From Flaviramulus basaltis (GTDB lineage Bacteria; Bacteroidota; Bacteroidia; Flavobacteriales; Flavobacteriaceae): 64,000 nt of DNA. Shown piece by piece: positions 27,011-35,281 of this stretch (its first letter is position 1; each line of letters starts with the position of its first letter). The notes under the pieces are model-generated. The model was given only the letters and a program-made list of their open reading frames with translations. It did not search any database and had not been told where the DNA came from. The stretch is taken from positions 496,001 through 560,000 of the forward strand of contig NZ_FPKV01000003.1 of assembly GCF_900114265.1 (NCBI RefSeq), written 5' to 3'. The position numbers were made by a program, and so were the translations under genes.

Positions 27011-27523
27011 TTATTCTGGCTTGTATACTTCTAACTCTATTTCTATCATAAATTCTGGTAATGCTAATTCTTTAACACCCAACCAAGATCCTGTTGGGAA
27101 TTGTTTTTTATAGATTTCTGTTCTATAGCCAGCAAATTCTAAAAACTTCGCCATGTCTGTAGTAAATACGTTTTCGAGAATAACATCGTCAAACGTGCAT
27201 CCATAATGCTTTAAAACTTTTTCTAAATCTGAATAACAGTTTTTCATTTGTTGCTCAATATTTCCTATTGCTGTTGGATTTCCTTCATTATCCATACTAA
27301 CTGCTCCAGAGATTTTTATGTCGTTACCAATTTTTACCGCATGAGAGTAGCCATAAGCTTTTTCGATTTCTGGGCGAAGCAAGTAGTATTCCGGTGTTTC
27401 TTGCTCTACTTCAACCATTTCAATTTCTTTTACTTGTTCTTTTTTTGGTTGGTTGCATGCTATGAAACTCATTGATAATAATATTGAGAAAATACTTAGT
27501 TTTAATATTTGTGTTGCTTTCAT
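27011..27523 (-). CDS. RidA/YjgF-family lipoprotein
   Basis: 170 residues. A lipoprotein signal (SMSFIAC lipobox, Cys23) precedes a linker and a RidA domain at about 45-168: YSHAVKIGNDIKISGAVSMD, IEQQMKNCYSDLEKVLKHYG, VLENVFTTDMAKF and PTGSWLGVKELALPEFMIEIE. Cytosolic RidA deaminates reactive enamine/imine intermediates; this one carries an export signal, so any such activity would be in the periplasm. The Arg that binds the carboxylate in true RidA (in the RxxVxVxxL context) is not evident. Its first 80 bp are duplicated at 29545-29650. Confidence 0.87.
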   Translation of the reverse strand: MKATQILKLSIFSILLSMSFIACNQPKKEQVKEIEMVEVEQETPEYYLLRPEIEKAYGYSHAVKIGNDIKISGAVSMDNEGNPTAIGNIEQQMKNCYSDLEKVLKHYGCTFDDVILENVFTTDMAKFLEFAGYRTEIYKKQFPTGSWLGVKELALPEFMIEIELEVYKPE

Positions 27524-27533
27524 TTTTTGAATT
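27428..27533 (-). repeat. Direct repeat copy A (start of the RidA lipoprotein gene)
   Basis: 106 bp spanning 10 nt upstream of the ATG at 27523 and the first 32 codons. It matches 29545-29650 with only four mismatches by eye, same orientation, 2,117 bp apart. The two copies flank the M1 peptidase gene. Confidence 0.9.
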
Positions 27534-27543
27534 TTATTGTCAA

Positions 27544-29514
27544 TTAATTTTTCATATTCCTGAAACTAGCCACATAAAAATTTGGGTTAACAATCAGTTC
27601 CTTTTTTGTATCTTTAGTATATTCATGTGTCCAATTGGTTGTTGGTTTAATCCATTGCTCTTTATTATCTAGTTTTACTTTCAATGGCATATTAAATCCA
27701 GGCACGGCATTTAGCCAACGATAGGCAAATGTGTGATCCTTAAAATGATACTCTAAAGTTGGTATTTCCGTGGTTCTCAAGTATTGATCAAAGAATGTAT
27801 TTAATTTGAATCCAACTTTTTGCGCAATATAATTTTCAACTTCAACTGAAGTGACTGTTTTGTGGTAGAATTCTTTATTTAATCCTGTGAGGATGGCTCT
27901 CCACTTTTCATCATCATTAATTATTTGCCTTAATGTGTGCAAGAACGCAGCAGATTTACTGTAAGCATCTTGTGTATAATCTATGTCATTAATGTCGTAA
28001 TCGCCAATAATTGGGGTGTCGTTTGCTATACTTTGAGAAAGACCTTTAATATATTCTTCTCCAGCCTTTATTCCAAAATGATATTCAACATACAGGGCTT
28101 CGGAGTAAGTTGTGAATCCCTCATGAATCCACATATCTGCCATGTCTTTGTAAGTAATGTTATTTGCAAACCATTCATGACCAGATTCGTGGATAATCAA
28201 GTAGTCGAATTTTAAACCCCAACCAGAACCCGAATAATCAGAACCTTCCATACCATTTTCGTATCCTGAATAGCCAACAGAACTTTGATGCTCCATGCCT
28301 ACGCCATCTACTAGCTTATAACTATCTTCATAAAATGGATATGGACCAAACCAATACTCAAAAGCTTCAAGCATCAAATGTGCTTGTTTAAACTGAACTT
28401 TTGCTTTTTCTAGATGTTCTGGCAGTACATAATAATCACATTCAAGTGTTCCTTTTACCCCATTGTATAGGTCTGAAAAATGAACGTAATCTGCCACGTT
28501 AAGACTAACACCATAATTGTTGATAGGATTTACTATTGTCCATTCATAGGTAGTAGTTCCATTATCATTTTTTTCGGTGGCTGTGAGTTTGCCATTGGCA
28601 ACAGCTATAAGATTTTCAGGAACGTTTATGCTTATTGTCATACCGTTATTTGGCTCATCGTACATATGGTCTTTACAAGGCCACCATAAACTAGCACCTT
28701 CTCCTTGACATGAGGTGTAGACAAAAGGTTTGCCATTCGAATCTTGCTCCCACGTAAAACCGCCATCCCAAGGTGGTCTTGGAGCTTCCTTTGGGTTTCC
28801 TTCATAGAAAACCTCAATCTCTTTTGATGATCCTTTTATCTGGTCTTCTTTCAACTGGATGATATAGGCATTTTCTTCTTGTGTAAAGAGCAACGATACT
28901 CCAGCTTGAATAACTTTTGTTATTTTCATTGGAGGCTGTAGGTCAATTTGCATGACATTTTTAGATTCTAGTACTGTATACGCTATGGTATTAGACCCTT
29001 TGATAAATTTATTTTCGATATCCAATTCAAAATCTAAATTATAGTGGGTTAAGTCCCACCATGCTCTTTCTGGAGTTATTTTACCTCTTAAGGTATCTTG
29101 TTTAGTATATGTTTTTTCGGCTACTGCGCTAATGGTCAAATCGCGTTCTATAGGAGTACGACTCAAAGTAACGGGGCCTAATTGACGAGAGTTGAGATAG
29201 AAAAAGCCTTTGTAGGTTTCTGTTTTATTATCCTTTTGCAATTTGAAATTAAGATTATAGTCTAAGTAATTCAATTCTATTAAAAGTGAATCATTCTTAA
29301 TAAGCACATTATCAATTGGTGTATTAATAGTATTAGTCCCGTTTTTCCATTCCCAATTATAGATTCCAGAATAGATATCGTTGTTTTTATCAATGATGAT
29401 TTCTAAACTAGCATTTGGTTTAGCAATTTCATACCATGTACCCGTTATGTTTTGACTGAAAAGTGTATAAATTGATAATTGAAGACTTAGTAAAACTATT
29501 ATTTTTGATTTCAT
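27544..29514 (-). CDS. Exported M1-family zinc aminopeptidase
   Basis: 656 residues with a signal peptide (IIVLLSLQLSIYTLFSQ). An extra N-terminal beta domain (about 20-130) precedes an M1 fold. GVGMEHQSSVGY near 405 replaces the GAMEN exopeptidase motif, as in the bacterial branch of M1 metallopeptidases. Zinc motif HESGHEW has His442, Glu443 and His446; third ligand is Glu465 in IHEGFTTYSEA. The C-terminal part is short (ends about 650), lacking the long helical domain of aminopeptidase N. Probably a periplasmic or outer-surface aminopeptidase. It starts 3 nt after the 40-codon lipoprotein ORF. Confidence 0.92.
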   Translation of the reverse strand: MKSKIIVLLSLQLSIYTLFSQNITGTWYEIAKPNASLEIIIDKNNDIYSGIYNWEWKNGTNTINTPIDNVLIKNDSLLIELNYLDYNLNFKLQKDNKTETYKGFFYLNSRQLGPVTLSRTPIERDLTISAVAEKTYTKQDTLRGKITPERAWWDLTHYNLDFELDIENKFIKGSNTIAYTVLESKNVMQIDLQPPMKITKVIQAGVSLLFTQEENAYIIQLKEDQIKGSSKEIEVFYEGNPKEAPRPPWDGGFTWEQDSNGKPFVYTSCQGEGASLWWPCKDHMYDEPNNGMTISINVPENLIAVANGKLTATEKNDNGTTTYEWTIVNPINNYGVSLNVADYVHFSDLYNGVKGTLECDYYVLPEHLEKAKVQFKQAHLMLEAFEYWFGPYPFYEDSYKLVDGVGMEHQSSVGYSGYENGMEGSDYSGSGWGLKFDYLIIHESGHEWFANNITYKDMADMWIHEGFTTYSEALYVEYHFGIKAGEEYIKGLSQSIANDTPIIGDYDINDIDYTQDAYSKSAAFLHTLRQIINDDEKWRAILTGLNKEFYHKTVTSVEVENYIAQKVGFKLNTFFDQYLRTTEIPTLEYHFKDHTFAYRWLNAVPGFNMPLKVKLDNKEQWIKPTTNWTHEYTKDTKKELIVNPNFYVASFRNMKN

Positions 29515-29517
29515 GGT

Positions 29518-29640
29518 TTATTTTGAATAGTTATTTAATGTTTTTTTTACTTGTACTTTTTTTGGTTGGTTACATGCCATGAAACTCATTGATAATAACA
29601 TTGAGAAAATACTTAGTTTTAATATTTGTGTTGCTTTCAT
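29518..29640 (-). CDS. 40-residue lipoprotein-signal ORF, partial duplicate of the RidA gene
   Basis: ATG at 29640 opens a 40-codon frame: a lipoprotein signal nearly identical to that of the RidA protein (hydrophobic core then MSFMAC, Cys23), continuing NQPKKVQVKK and ending at TAA 29518-29520, three nt before the M1 start. It was created by the 106-bp repeat; beyond the repeat the sequence is unrelated. It could be a dead fragment, a leader peptide coupled to the M1 gene, or a real mini-lipoprotein. The frame and the export signal are both intact, which is why I list it as a possible gene. Confidence 0.45.
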   Translation of the reverse strand: MKATQILKLSIFSMLLSMSFMACNQPKKVQVKKTLNNYSK

Positions 29641-29650
29641 TTTTTGAATT
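29545..29650 (-). repeat. Direct repeat copy B (upstream of the M1 peptidase gene)
   Basis: Second copy of the 106-bp block at 27428-27533, four mismatches by eye, all of them substitutions so the reading frame is kept. It carries the ATG, signal peptide and lipobox of the RidA lipoprotein. Confidence 0.9.
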
Positions 29651-29695
29651 GAATTAATAGTTATTGAGTTATCTGTTAGTAGTATGGTTTATTAA

Positions 29696-30736
29696 TTATT
29701 TTATAGCAATGGCAGCACTGGATGGTCCAGTCAAAGGCAATAATTCAGTTGAAGAAAACCCAACTTTTTTAGCCCATCTGTTAAAATCGTCAAAGGTGTA
29801 ATCAAACCCATCACCTGTTTCTATGAGCATATTTAGGCTCATCATCATTCCGAAAACATTTTGTTTTCTTTCGTTGTCAATAACATTTTCAATTGCAATC
29901 AAAACGCCTCCTTTTGGCAGCGCATCATAAGCGATTTGTATCAGTTTTATTTTGGTGTCTTCGTCCCAATCGTGTATTACATTTCCCATAGTCACGATAT
30001 CTGCTTTTGGCAATCCATCTTTGAAAAAATCACCACTCATTACTTTTACACGTTCTGCCATTTGGAATTTTTGAATGGTTTCATTCGCCATAGATTCAAG
30101 TGGAGGTAAATCGAAAGTAATACAGTTCATGTGTGGATTATGTTTAGCAACCATTAAAGATAAGACACCAGCAGATCCGCCTGCATCGACCAATGTTTTA
30201 AAGTTTGAAAAGTCAAATTTTTGTGACAATGCTATAAAGTTGCCCATTTGAACACCAGTCATTCCGTCGACGAAATTTTTTAATAATTCGGGATTACCGT
30301 AAAGCAAATCGAATATAGGTTGGCCTCCATTTTTGGCTTCATTCTGGATTAATCCAGTTTTTAAACCTTCATCAAGATTTCCCCAAATGCCCCAGCCTCG
30401 TTCATTCATCATTTCAAGGATTCCGCCTATGTAAGATGGATTGGCTTTATTCAGAAAAATATCTGTATCCACAGTATTAGAATATCTCGCAGTTTCTAAA
30501 AGACCTTCACGTTTCAGAAATCCTAATCCTGTTAGACAATCCAAAAAGTCGTAAGTATTTCTGTCTGTACATTTCAAATCCAATAAAGATTTGATGCCTT
30601 TTGCCGACTGATTCGATTTTTTTGAGAGGTATGTGAACAGTTCGAAATTTACAGCTGTTAATAGAACTTTTGATGCCCAAAATCCTGTTCCCATTTGAAG
30701 AATTGCTGCTGGTGATGGCTGTATTGCTGTTTCCAT
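29696..30736 (-). CDS. SAM-dependent O-methyltransferase (ASMT/COMT type)
   Basis: 346 residues. N-terminal dimerisation winged-helix at about 15-100 (GFWASKVLLTAVNFELFTYL), then a Rossmann methyltransferase domain: SAM motif I as LVDAGGSAGVLSLMVAKHNP near 187-206, acidic ITFDLPPL near 213, VKMSGDFF-like VMSGDFFKDGLPKAD near 238, and the catalytic-loop segment MGNVIHDWDED near 254, whose His is the usual general base. This is the plant-COMT/hydroxyindole/polyketide O-methyltransferase family, acting on hydroxyls of small aromatic or polyketide-like molecules. Followed downstream by the RidA-M1 genes; 29 nt from the reductase gene. Confidence 0.9.
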   Translation of the reverse strand: METAIQPSPAAILQMGTGFWASKVLLTAVNFELFTYLSKKSNQSAKGIKSLLDLKCTDRNTYDFLDCLTGLGFLKREGLLETARYSNTVDTDIFLNKANPSYIGGILEMMNERGWGIWGNLDEGLKTGLIQNEAKNGGQPIFDLLYGNPELLKNFVDGMTGVQMGNFIALSQKFDFSNFKTLVDAGGSAGVLSLMVAKHNPHMNCITFDLPPLESMANETIQKFQMAERVKVMSGDFFKDGLPKADIVTMGNVIHDWDEDTKIKLIQIAYDALPKGGVLIAIENVIDNERKQNVFGMMMSLNMLIETGDGFDYTFDDFNRWAKKVGFSSTELLPLTGPSSAAIAIK

Positions 30737-30765
30737 AATTAATAACTTTAGTTTGATTATTTATT

Positions 30766-31704
30766 TCACGTATTATACTCCTGTAAAGTTTCAATTACAG
30801 ATTGAAACGTTAAACCTAATTGCTGTTTTGCTAGCTGATTTTGATAAATAATTTTTGGATTGTTTTTTGGCTGTTTATTATTAAGTATTAATGTGATGTC
30901 TGAAACTGGATAGGTTTCGCTACTTAGTAAATAATTTTTGCCATGTAATCCAAAAATAGTTGCCGCTTTATAAACACCTTCTGCCACATCTTTTACACTA
31001 ACTATAGCAAATTCCATATCGGTATCGTGTAACATTTGAATAAATGGGTTAGGTGCTATTTGCTTTTTAAGCAAGAATTGTAAACTTGTTGAGGTGGAAT
31101 CTTTTCTGTTAGAAAGCGATTTTCCCATAACAGCAACTGGAGATACACTTGTGATTTCAAAATCAAGATCTGAGTTATTTTTAATGAAATTATTTACCAT
31201 TTGATTTGCAATAAATTTGGCCTGAGCATATGGATGACTTTCATTACTCATAAAGGGCGTATCATTTTCGTTAAAAATTTCATTTGAAGCTTTACTGCCT
31301 GCAGACATTGGAAAATTCGTATTCCAAGCAGCAACAGATGCTATGAAGACTGCTTTTTCTATGCCTGGTGTTTCATTTATAACCTCTAAGAAATTTTCTG
31401 TTCCTTTAATGGTTGGATCTAAAAGTTCAGATTTTGGGTCTTTAACATCCAGTTGAAATGGTGTGCCACCATGAATAATTATATCGCAATCTTTAATAAA
31501 TGCTTGTAATTGTGTTTTATCTTCAACCTTAAGTTCACTAATGTATAAATGATTGGCGAAGTTAAATTCCATCAAATGTTCGTATTTTTCGTGTTTTGAT
31601 ATATCGGTTGTTGAAACTTTTACTTCAAATCCATTTTCTAAAAATCGTTTGGTTATATAACTACCTATAAAACCAGAACCACCTATGATGCCAACTTTTT
31701 TCAT
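30766..31704 (-). CDS. NAD(P)-dependent epimerase/reductase-like protein
   Basis: 312 residues, extended-SDR fold. Dinucleotide motif GIIGGSGFIGSY at 4-15 and the active-site pair in YAQAK near 162-166 (Tyr and Lys), with SVAAWN near 125 in the position of the catalytic Ser. Similar proteins include dihydroflavonol-4-reductase-type and NAD-dependent epimerase/dehydratase enzymes acting on small alcohols or ketones. Placed next to the O-methyltransferase gene (29-nt gap), so the two may modify one product in sequence. Substrate is not inferable. Confidence 0.83.
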   Translation of the reverse strand: MKKVGIIGGSGFIGSYITKRFLENGFEVKVSTTDISKHEKYEHLMEFNFANHLYISELKVEDKTQLQAFIKDCDIIIHGGTPFQLDVKDPKSELLDPTIKGTENFLEVINETPGIEKAVFIASVAAWNTNFPMSAGSKASNEIFNENDTPFMSNESHPYAQAKFIANQMVNNFIKNNSDLDFEITSVSPVAVMGKSLSNRKDSTSTSLQFLLKKQIAPNPFIQMLHDTDMEFAIVSVKDVAEGVYKAATIFGLHGKNYLLSSETYPVSDITLILNNKQPKNNPKIIYQNQLAKQQLGLTFQSVIETLQEYNT

Positions 31705-31791
31705 GGTTAATATTTTTGATTTTAGATGTAAATGAGAAAATAACAGATAGATTACTAAAGGTGAAAATTGAATATTTACCCATTTTGGAAT

Positions 31792-32310
31792 TTAATTTTC
31801 TGTGTTTTCTTCTGTTATTTTTGCAGTTTCAATGTCTCTAAGATCCATCATAATCTTTGAGATATCCCAATAACCATATTCTCTAACAATTTTTCCGTCA
31901 ACAAAACGAGCTGTTATATGTGCTGGAATTTCGTATAATTTGTTGTTGGCTTTTAAGTTTCCTTGCCATAAACCCCAAAAGTTAACCCAAGTCTCCCCTT
32001 TGTCTGTAACAACCATTTCGTACTCTGCATTTTCATCTGTAAAATCCCATGAAGAAAAAATAGATGCGTCTTCTTTATTTTGAGCTACTAATTGAGCTAA
32101 ATTTTGTGGATTTTTTTCGGTGGCATTATTAAAAATCTTTGCAGTGTCTGCATAATGAGATGTCATTTCGTCCCAATTACGTTTTTCATAAGCTTCAATA
32201 ACTTTTTTATAGGTCTCGATTTCTGGAGACTGTTGAGTGTATCTTTTTTCTTGTTTTTCACAAGATGTGAATAGAACTATTACAACTCCTAACAATAGAA
32301 TTTTTTTCAT
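31792..32310 (-). CDS. Lipoprotein with one NTF2-like domain
   Basis: 172 residues. Lipobox FTSC (Cys17) then a Gln/Lys-rich linker and an NTF2-like fold at about 35-150: YKKVIEAYEKRNWDEMTSHY, ADTAKIFNNATEKNPQNLAQ, VTDKGETWVNFWGLWQG, IPAHITARFVDGKIVREYGYWD. This is the exported SnoaL/DUF4440-like pattern again. Downstream of it are the reductase and methyltransferase genes; upstream, a terminator at 32321-32357 separates the 254-residue exported protein. A polar tail (TAKITEENTEN) ends the protein. Confidence 0.83.
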   Translation of the reverse strand: MKKILLLGVVIVLFTSCEKQEKRYTQQSPEIETYKKVIEAYEKRNWDEMTSHYADTAKIFNNATEKNPQNLAQLVAQNKEDASIFSSWDFTDENAEYEMVVTDKGETWVNFWGLWQGNLKANNKLYEIPAHITARFVDGKIVREYGYWDISKIMMDLRDIETAKITEENTEN

Positions 32311-32320
32311 TTTTTATTGA

Positions 32321-32357
32321 TTTTAAAAAAACCTACTAAAATTACTTTAGTAGGTTT
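32321..32357 (-). terminator. Rho-independent terminator after the tandem-repeat exported gene
   Basis: A perfect 12-bp stem (AAACCTACTAAA 32329-32340 with TTTAGTAGGTTT 32346-32357), 5-nt loop, followed in minus-strand RNA by a run of seven U residues. Ends the gene 32368-33132 and isolates it from the NTF2 gene downstream. Confidence 0.8.
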
Positions 32358-32367
32358 TGGTTGGTTA

Positions 32368-33132
32368 TTAATTTGGTAAGTACGATAAGTCTGGTCTCAT
32401 ATAACCAGTTATAGTCTCAGTTTTTAAGAGAATATCTAATAATCTTGAGTAAATTTTATAAGCATCATCACCAAGTAAAGTCAAATTATCAGCTTCTGCT
32501 TTATGAAAATCTGCAGCACTTTTTGAGGCTTCGGCTACCATTAAATAGGTTTCATTTGTTCCAAATCCATTTAGGTAAACTCTGTAGTATTGCTTGGAAC
32601 CTTTAGATTCGTAAAGTTTTTTAAAATCTTTGGCTACTTGGATTGCTTTATCATAATCTTTTGGTGCGAAATAGTATAAGGTATTATTTCTATAATTTAA
32701 ATTCTCTGGAGTAATAGTTATTCCCGATGGCATAAAAGATAAATCTTTACGCAATACCATTATATAATCTGAATGAGAATTATAATAATTGTTGAATTTT
32801 TTAAATAAATCACTAAAGGCTTCATCTCCCATTTTTTCTTGTAAATCGGCAAATACATTTTCATCTAATTCTGCCATATTATTAAGTGGCGAAACATAAA
32901 CGTAATTACTACCATTCATTAAAAAGGTAGCCCAACCCGCTTTTGTTTTATGCTTTAAACATTCAGCTACTAAATTTTTAGCAACAGTTTCATATTCTGT
33001 TAGTTTAGACGGGAATACTGGGTCAGAATGAAATACATAAGCTTGTCTTGTGCTTTCTTCTTGAGCAAAAGTGATTAGAGGCATTAATAAAATTAATAAT
33101 GCAAACACCATTGTGTTTTTTGAATTTTTCAT
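32368..33132 (-). CDS. Exported two-repeat protein, dimeric alpha/beta-barrel-like
   Basis: 254 residues from ATG 33132, chosen because a signal peptide (MVFALLILLMPLITFA, cleavage before QEES) directly follows; an upstream ATG at 33180 would add 16 residues of unrelated hydrophobic sequence. The mature protein is two similar halves (about 25-135 and 140-250): each has an alpha/beta unit with aromatic strands (YVFHSDPVFP; YYFAPKDYD) and each closes with the same motif, LRKDLSFMP and MRPDLSYLP. Function unknown; the duplicated ferredoxin-like halves suggest a ligand-binding barrel like NIPSNAP/EthD types. Confidence 0.7.
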   Translation of the reverse strand: MKNSKNTMVFALLILLMPLITFAQEESTRQAYVFHSDPVFPSKLTEYETVAKNLVAECLKHKTKAGWATFLMNGSNYVYVSPLNNMAELDENVFADLQEKMGDEAFSDLFKKFNNYYNSHSDYIMVLRKDLSFMPSGITITPENLNYRNNTLYYFAPKDYDKAIQVAKDFKKLYESKGSKQYYRVYLNGFGTNETYLMVAEASKSAADFHKAEADNLTLLGDDAYKIYSRLLDILLKTETITGYMRPDLSYLPN

Positions 33133-33318
33133 GTTTATAGTTTTATTGATTAATAGCTTTATGAAATTACTGAAAATCAATGTCTTATAATTTGGAGTTA
33201 GGACGAAGAATGTAAAATACTGTCCGAAGAGCTACTTTTATTTATCAGAGTACTTATTGAAAAGAATAATTGTATATTTAAATACCTCAATGTCAATGCT
33301 TATAATCTTAAATTTTAA

Positions 33319-35277
33319 ATGAAAAAATATTTAGCTAAGGCAGTTGTATTTATTGTATTTTCTTTTTTTAATATTACTCATGGACAGATTTTAGATTTTA
33401 GCAAAAAACATGTATACAATAAAGTATTTGTAGATACTGATAATTTTGATGATACTTATTTAGAAGTTTTAGAAGATGCTTATAATAAAGTAGAAGTTGA
33501 TACTATTCAATTTTCAATATTAAACGACCTTGCTTACTATTGGCATACAAGAAACTTGATTAAAGCTAATAAATTCACAAAAGAAGGATTAACTCTTACC
33601 CGTTTAAAAAAAGACACACTTTGGGAAGGACGATTTCAAATAACCGAAGGCGCTATTTTACTTCGAATGGAAAAATTAGACAGTGCTTTTGTTGTGTTAC
33701 AATCAGCAAAAAATAAAGTAAAAAAAACAGATTTACCCTTTTTAAATACACAATTGGGTTATGTTTTTGAACGTAGAGGAGAATTAGATAAAGCTGCAGA
33801 TTATGCATTAGAATCCTTACGCATAGGTGAAGAACTAAATGATAAAAAAGCGATAGCATTAGCTTATAGTGATTTAAGTAATTTGTTTTGGAAACAAGCA
33901 AAATTTGAAAAAGGCCTGGAGTTTGGTTTGAAATCTATTAAAATTTTTGAAGAATACGGTATAAAAGATTTAGACTACGATTTTACATTGTATGTTGTTG
34001 GTAACAATTATTTGGAATTAAAACAGTACAAAGAAGCACTTAAATTTTATGAAAAGTCTATAGCAATTGGCGAACGTTATGGGTTTTATAATAACTTGAG
34101 TGATGTTTATATATCACTAGTAGATTTATACGCCTATTTAAATGAATTTGAAAAAGCCAATGAAGCTGGAGTTAATGCTGTAAAATATGCCGAATTATTA
34201 GACAATAATTTTATGGTAATGCGTTCATGGCTTTCTATTGGTAAATCACAAAACAAAGAAGAAAAGTACCAATTGGCCATTGTAAGTTTAAACAAATGTA
34301 TTAAAGTGGCAACAAAGGATTTTGGAGATGAATATTTTTTAAGTCAGGCCTATCAAGCATTAGGAAAAGCATATGCTGGTAGCAATAATTATAAAGAAGC
34401 TTACTTAGCTATTGAAGCTTATGATAAATTAAAAAACGAAGTTTTTACAGCTGAAGCTGATGAGCGAATTTCACTGCTTCAAACAGAATTTGAAGTTGCC
34501 GAAAAAGAAAACACAATTAAAGTACAAGACATTAAAATAAAACAACAAAAAACCAGACAAACCCTAGCTATTATAATAGTTGTTTCTCTTTTATTGTTGT
34601 TATCACTTTTATACACAACGATTAAGAATAATAAGAAAAAGAACAAATTACTCGAAAAACAAAACAAAGAAAAAGAGTTTTTGTTAAAGGAAATACATCA
34701 TCGAGTAAAAAACAACCTAGAAATAGTGTCAAGCTTATTAGCATTACAATCTGCACAAGTTAACGACCCTAATGTATTAGATGCGATGCAGGAAAGCCAA
34801 AATAGAGTTCATTCTATGAGTATGATACATCAAAAACTCTATCAAGGAAAGAACTTGGCAACCATAGAAATGAAAGACTATTTAATTAATTTAGGACATC
34901 ATATATTAGATTCGTTTGGTTTAGAAGATAGAATTGAATTAGAATATGCCATGAACACAATAGAGCTAGATGTAGATACAGCAGTTCCTCTTGGGTTAAT
35001 TGTAAACGAGCTATTGACTAATGCATTAAAATATGCATTCCCAGACAATAGAAAAGGAAACATAAAAATTGGATTGCAAGAAATAGAAAATAATACATTG
35101 CGTTTAGAAGTAGCAGATGATGGTGTGGGGCAACAGCTAGAAAAACCTACAAAGGGAACAGGTTTTGGTACACAGCTAATAAATTTGTTAATTCTGCAAT
35201 TAGGAGGAAGTATAAAAAAAGAAGACAAAAAAGGGACTTCAATTTCATTTGAATTTAAATTAGAGAAAGCCGCATAA
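33319..35277 (+). CDS. TPR-sensor histidine kinase, HisKA_2 type
   Basis: 652 residues. Signal/first helix, then a periplasmic region of tetratricopeptide repeats at about 60-390 (for example YVFERRGELDKAADYALESL and LGKAYAGSNNYKEAYLAIEA), one membrane helix at about 415-435, a short coiled coil, and the HisKA_2 phosphorylation domain: LLKEIHHRVKNNLEIVSSLL with His460/His461. The catalytic domain at about 530-650 has NELLTNALKYAF and DDGVG. TPR-coupled HisKA_2 kinases are typical of Flavobacteriia. Its stop lies 4 nt from that of the convergent response regulator. Confidence 0.93.
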   Translation: MKKYLAKAVVFIVFSFFNITHGQILDFSKKHVYNKVFVDTDNFDDTYLEVLEDAYNKVEVDTIQFSILNDLAYYWHTRNLIKANKFTKEGLTLTRLKKDTLWEGRFQITEGAILLRMEKLDSAFVVLQSAKNKVKKTDLPFLNTQLGYVFERRGELDKAADYALESLRIGEELNDKKAIALAYSDLSNLFWKQAKFEKGLEFGLKSIKIFEEYGIKDLDYDFTLYVVGNNYLELKQYKEALKFYEKSIAIGERYGFYNNLSDVYISLVDLYAYLNEFEKANEAGVNAVKYAELLDNNFMVMRSWLSIGKSQNKEEKYQLAIVSLNKCIKVATKDFGDEYFLSQAYQALGKAYAGSNNYKEAYLAIEAYDKLKNEVFTAEADERISLLQTEFEVAEKENTIKVQDIKIKQQKTRQTLAIIIVVSLLLLLSLLYTTIKNNKKKNKLLEKQNKEKEFLLKEIHHRVKNNLEIVSSLLALQSAQVNDPNVLDAMQESQNRVHSMSMIHQKLYQGKNLATIEMKDYLINLGHHILDSFGLEDRIELEYAMNTIELDVDTAVPLGLIVNELLTNALKYAFPDNRKGNIKIGLQEIENNTLRLEVADDGVGQQLEKPTKGTGFGTQLINLLILQLGGSIKKEDKKGTSISFEFKLEKAA

Positions 35278-35281
35278 AATC

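Noticed and set aside
30507-30794. 95-residue minus-strand open frame overlapping the methyltransferase and reductase genes
   Set aside because: It lies in another frame of two well-supported genes and has no family features.
15360-33132. Calling the minus-strand accessory region a horizontally acquired island
   Set aside because: No mobile-element genes, tRNA target or flanking attachment repeats seen, and base composition could not be measured reliably by eye.
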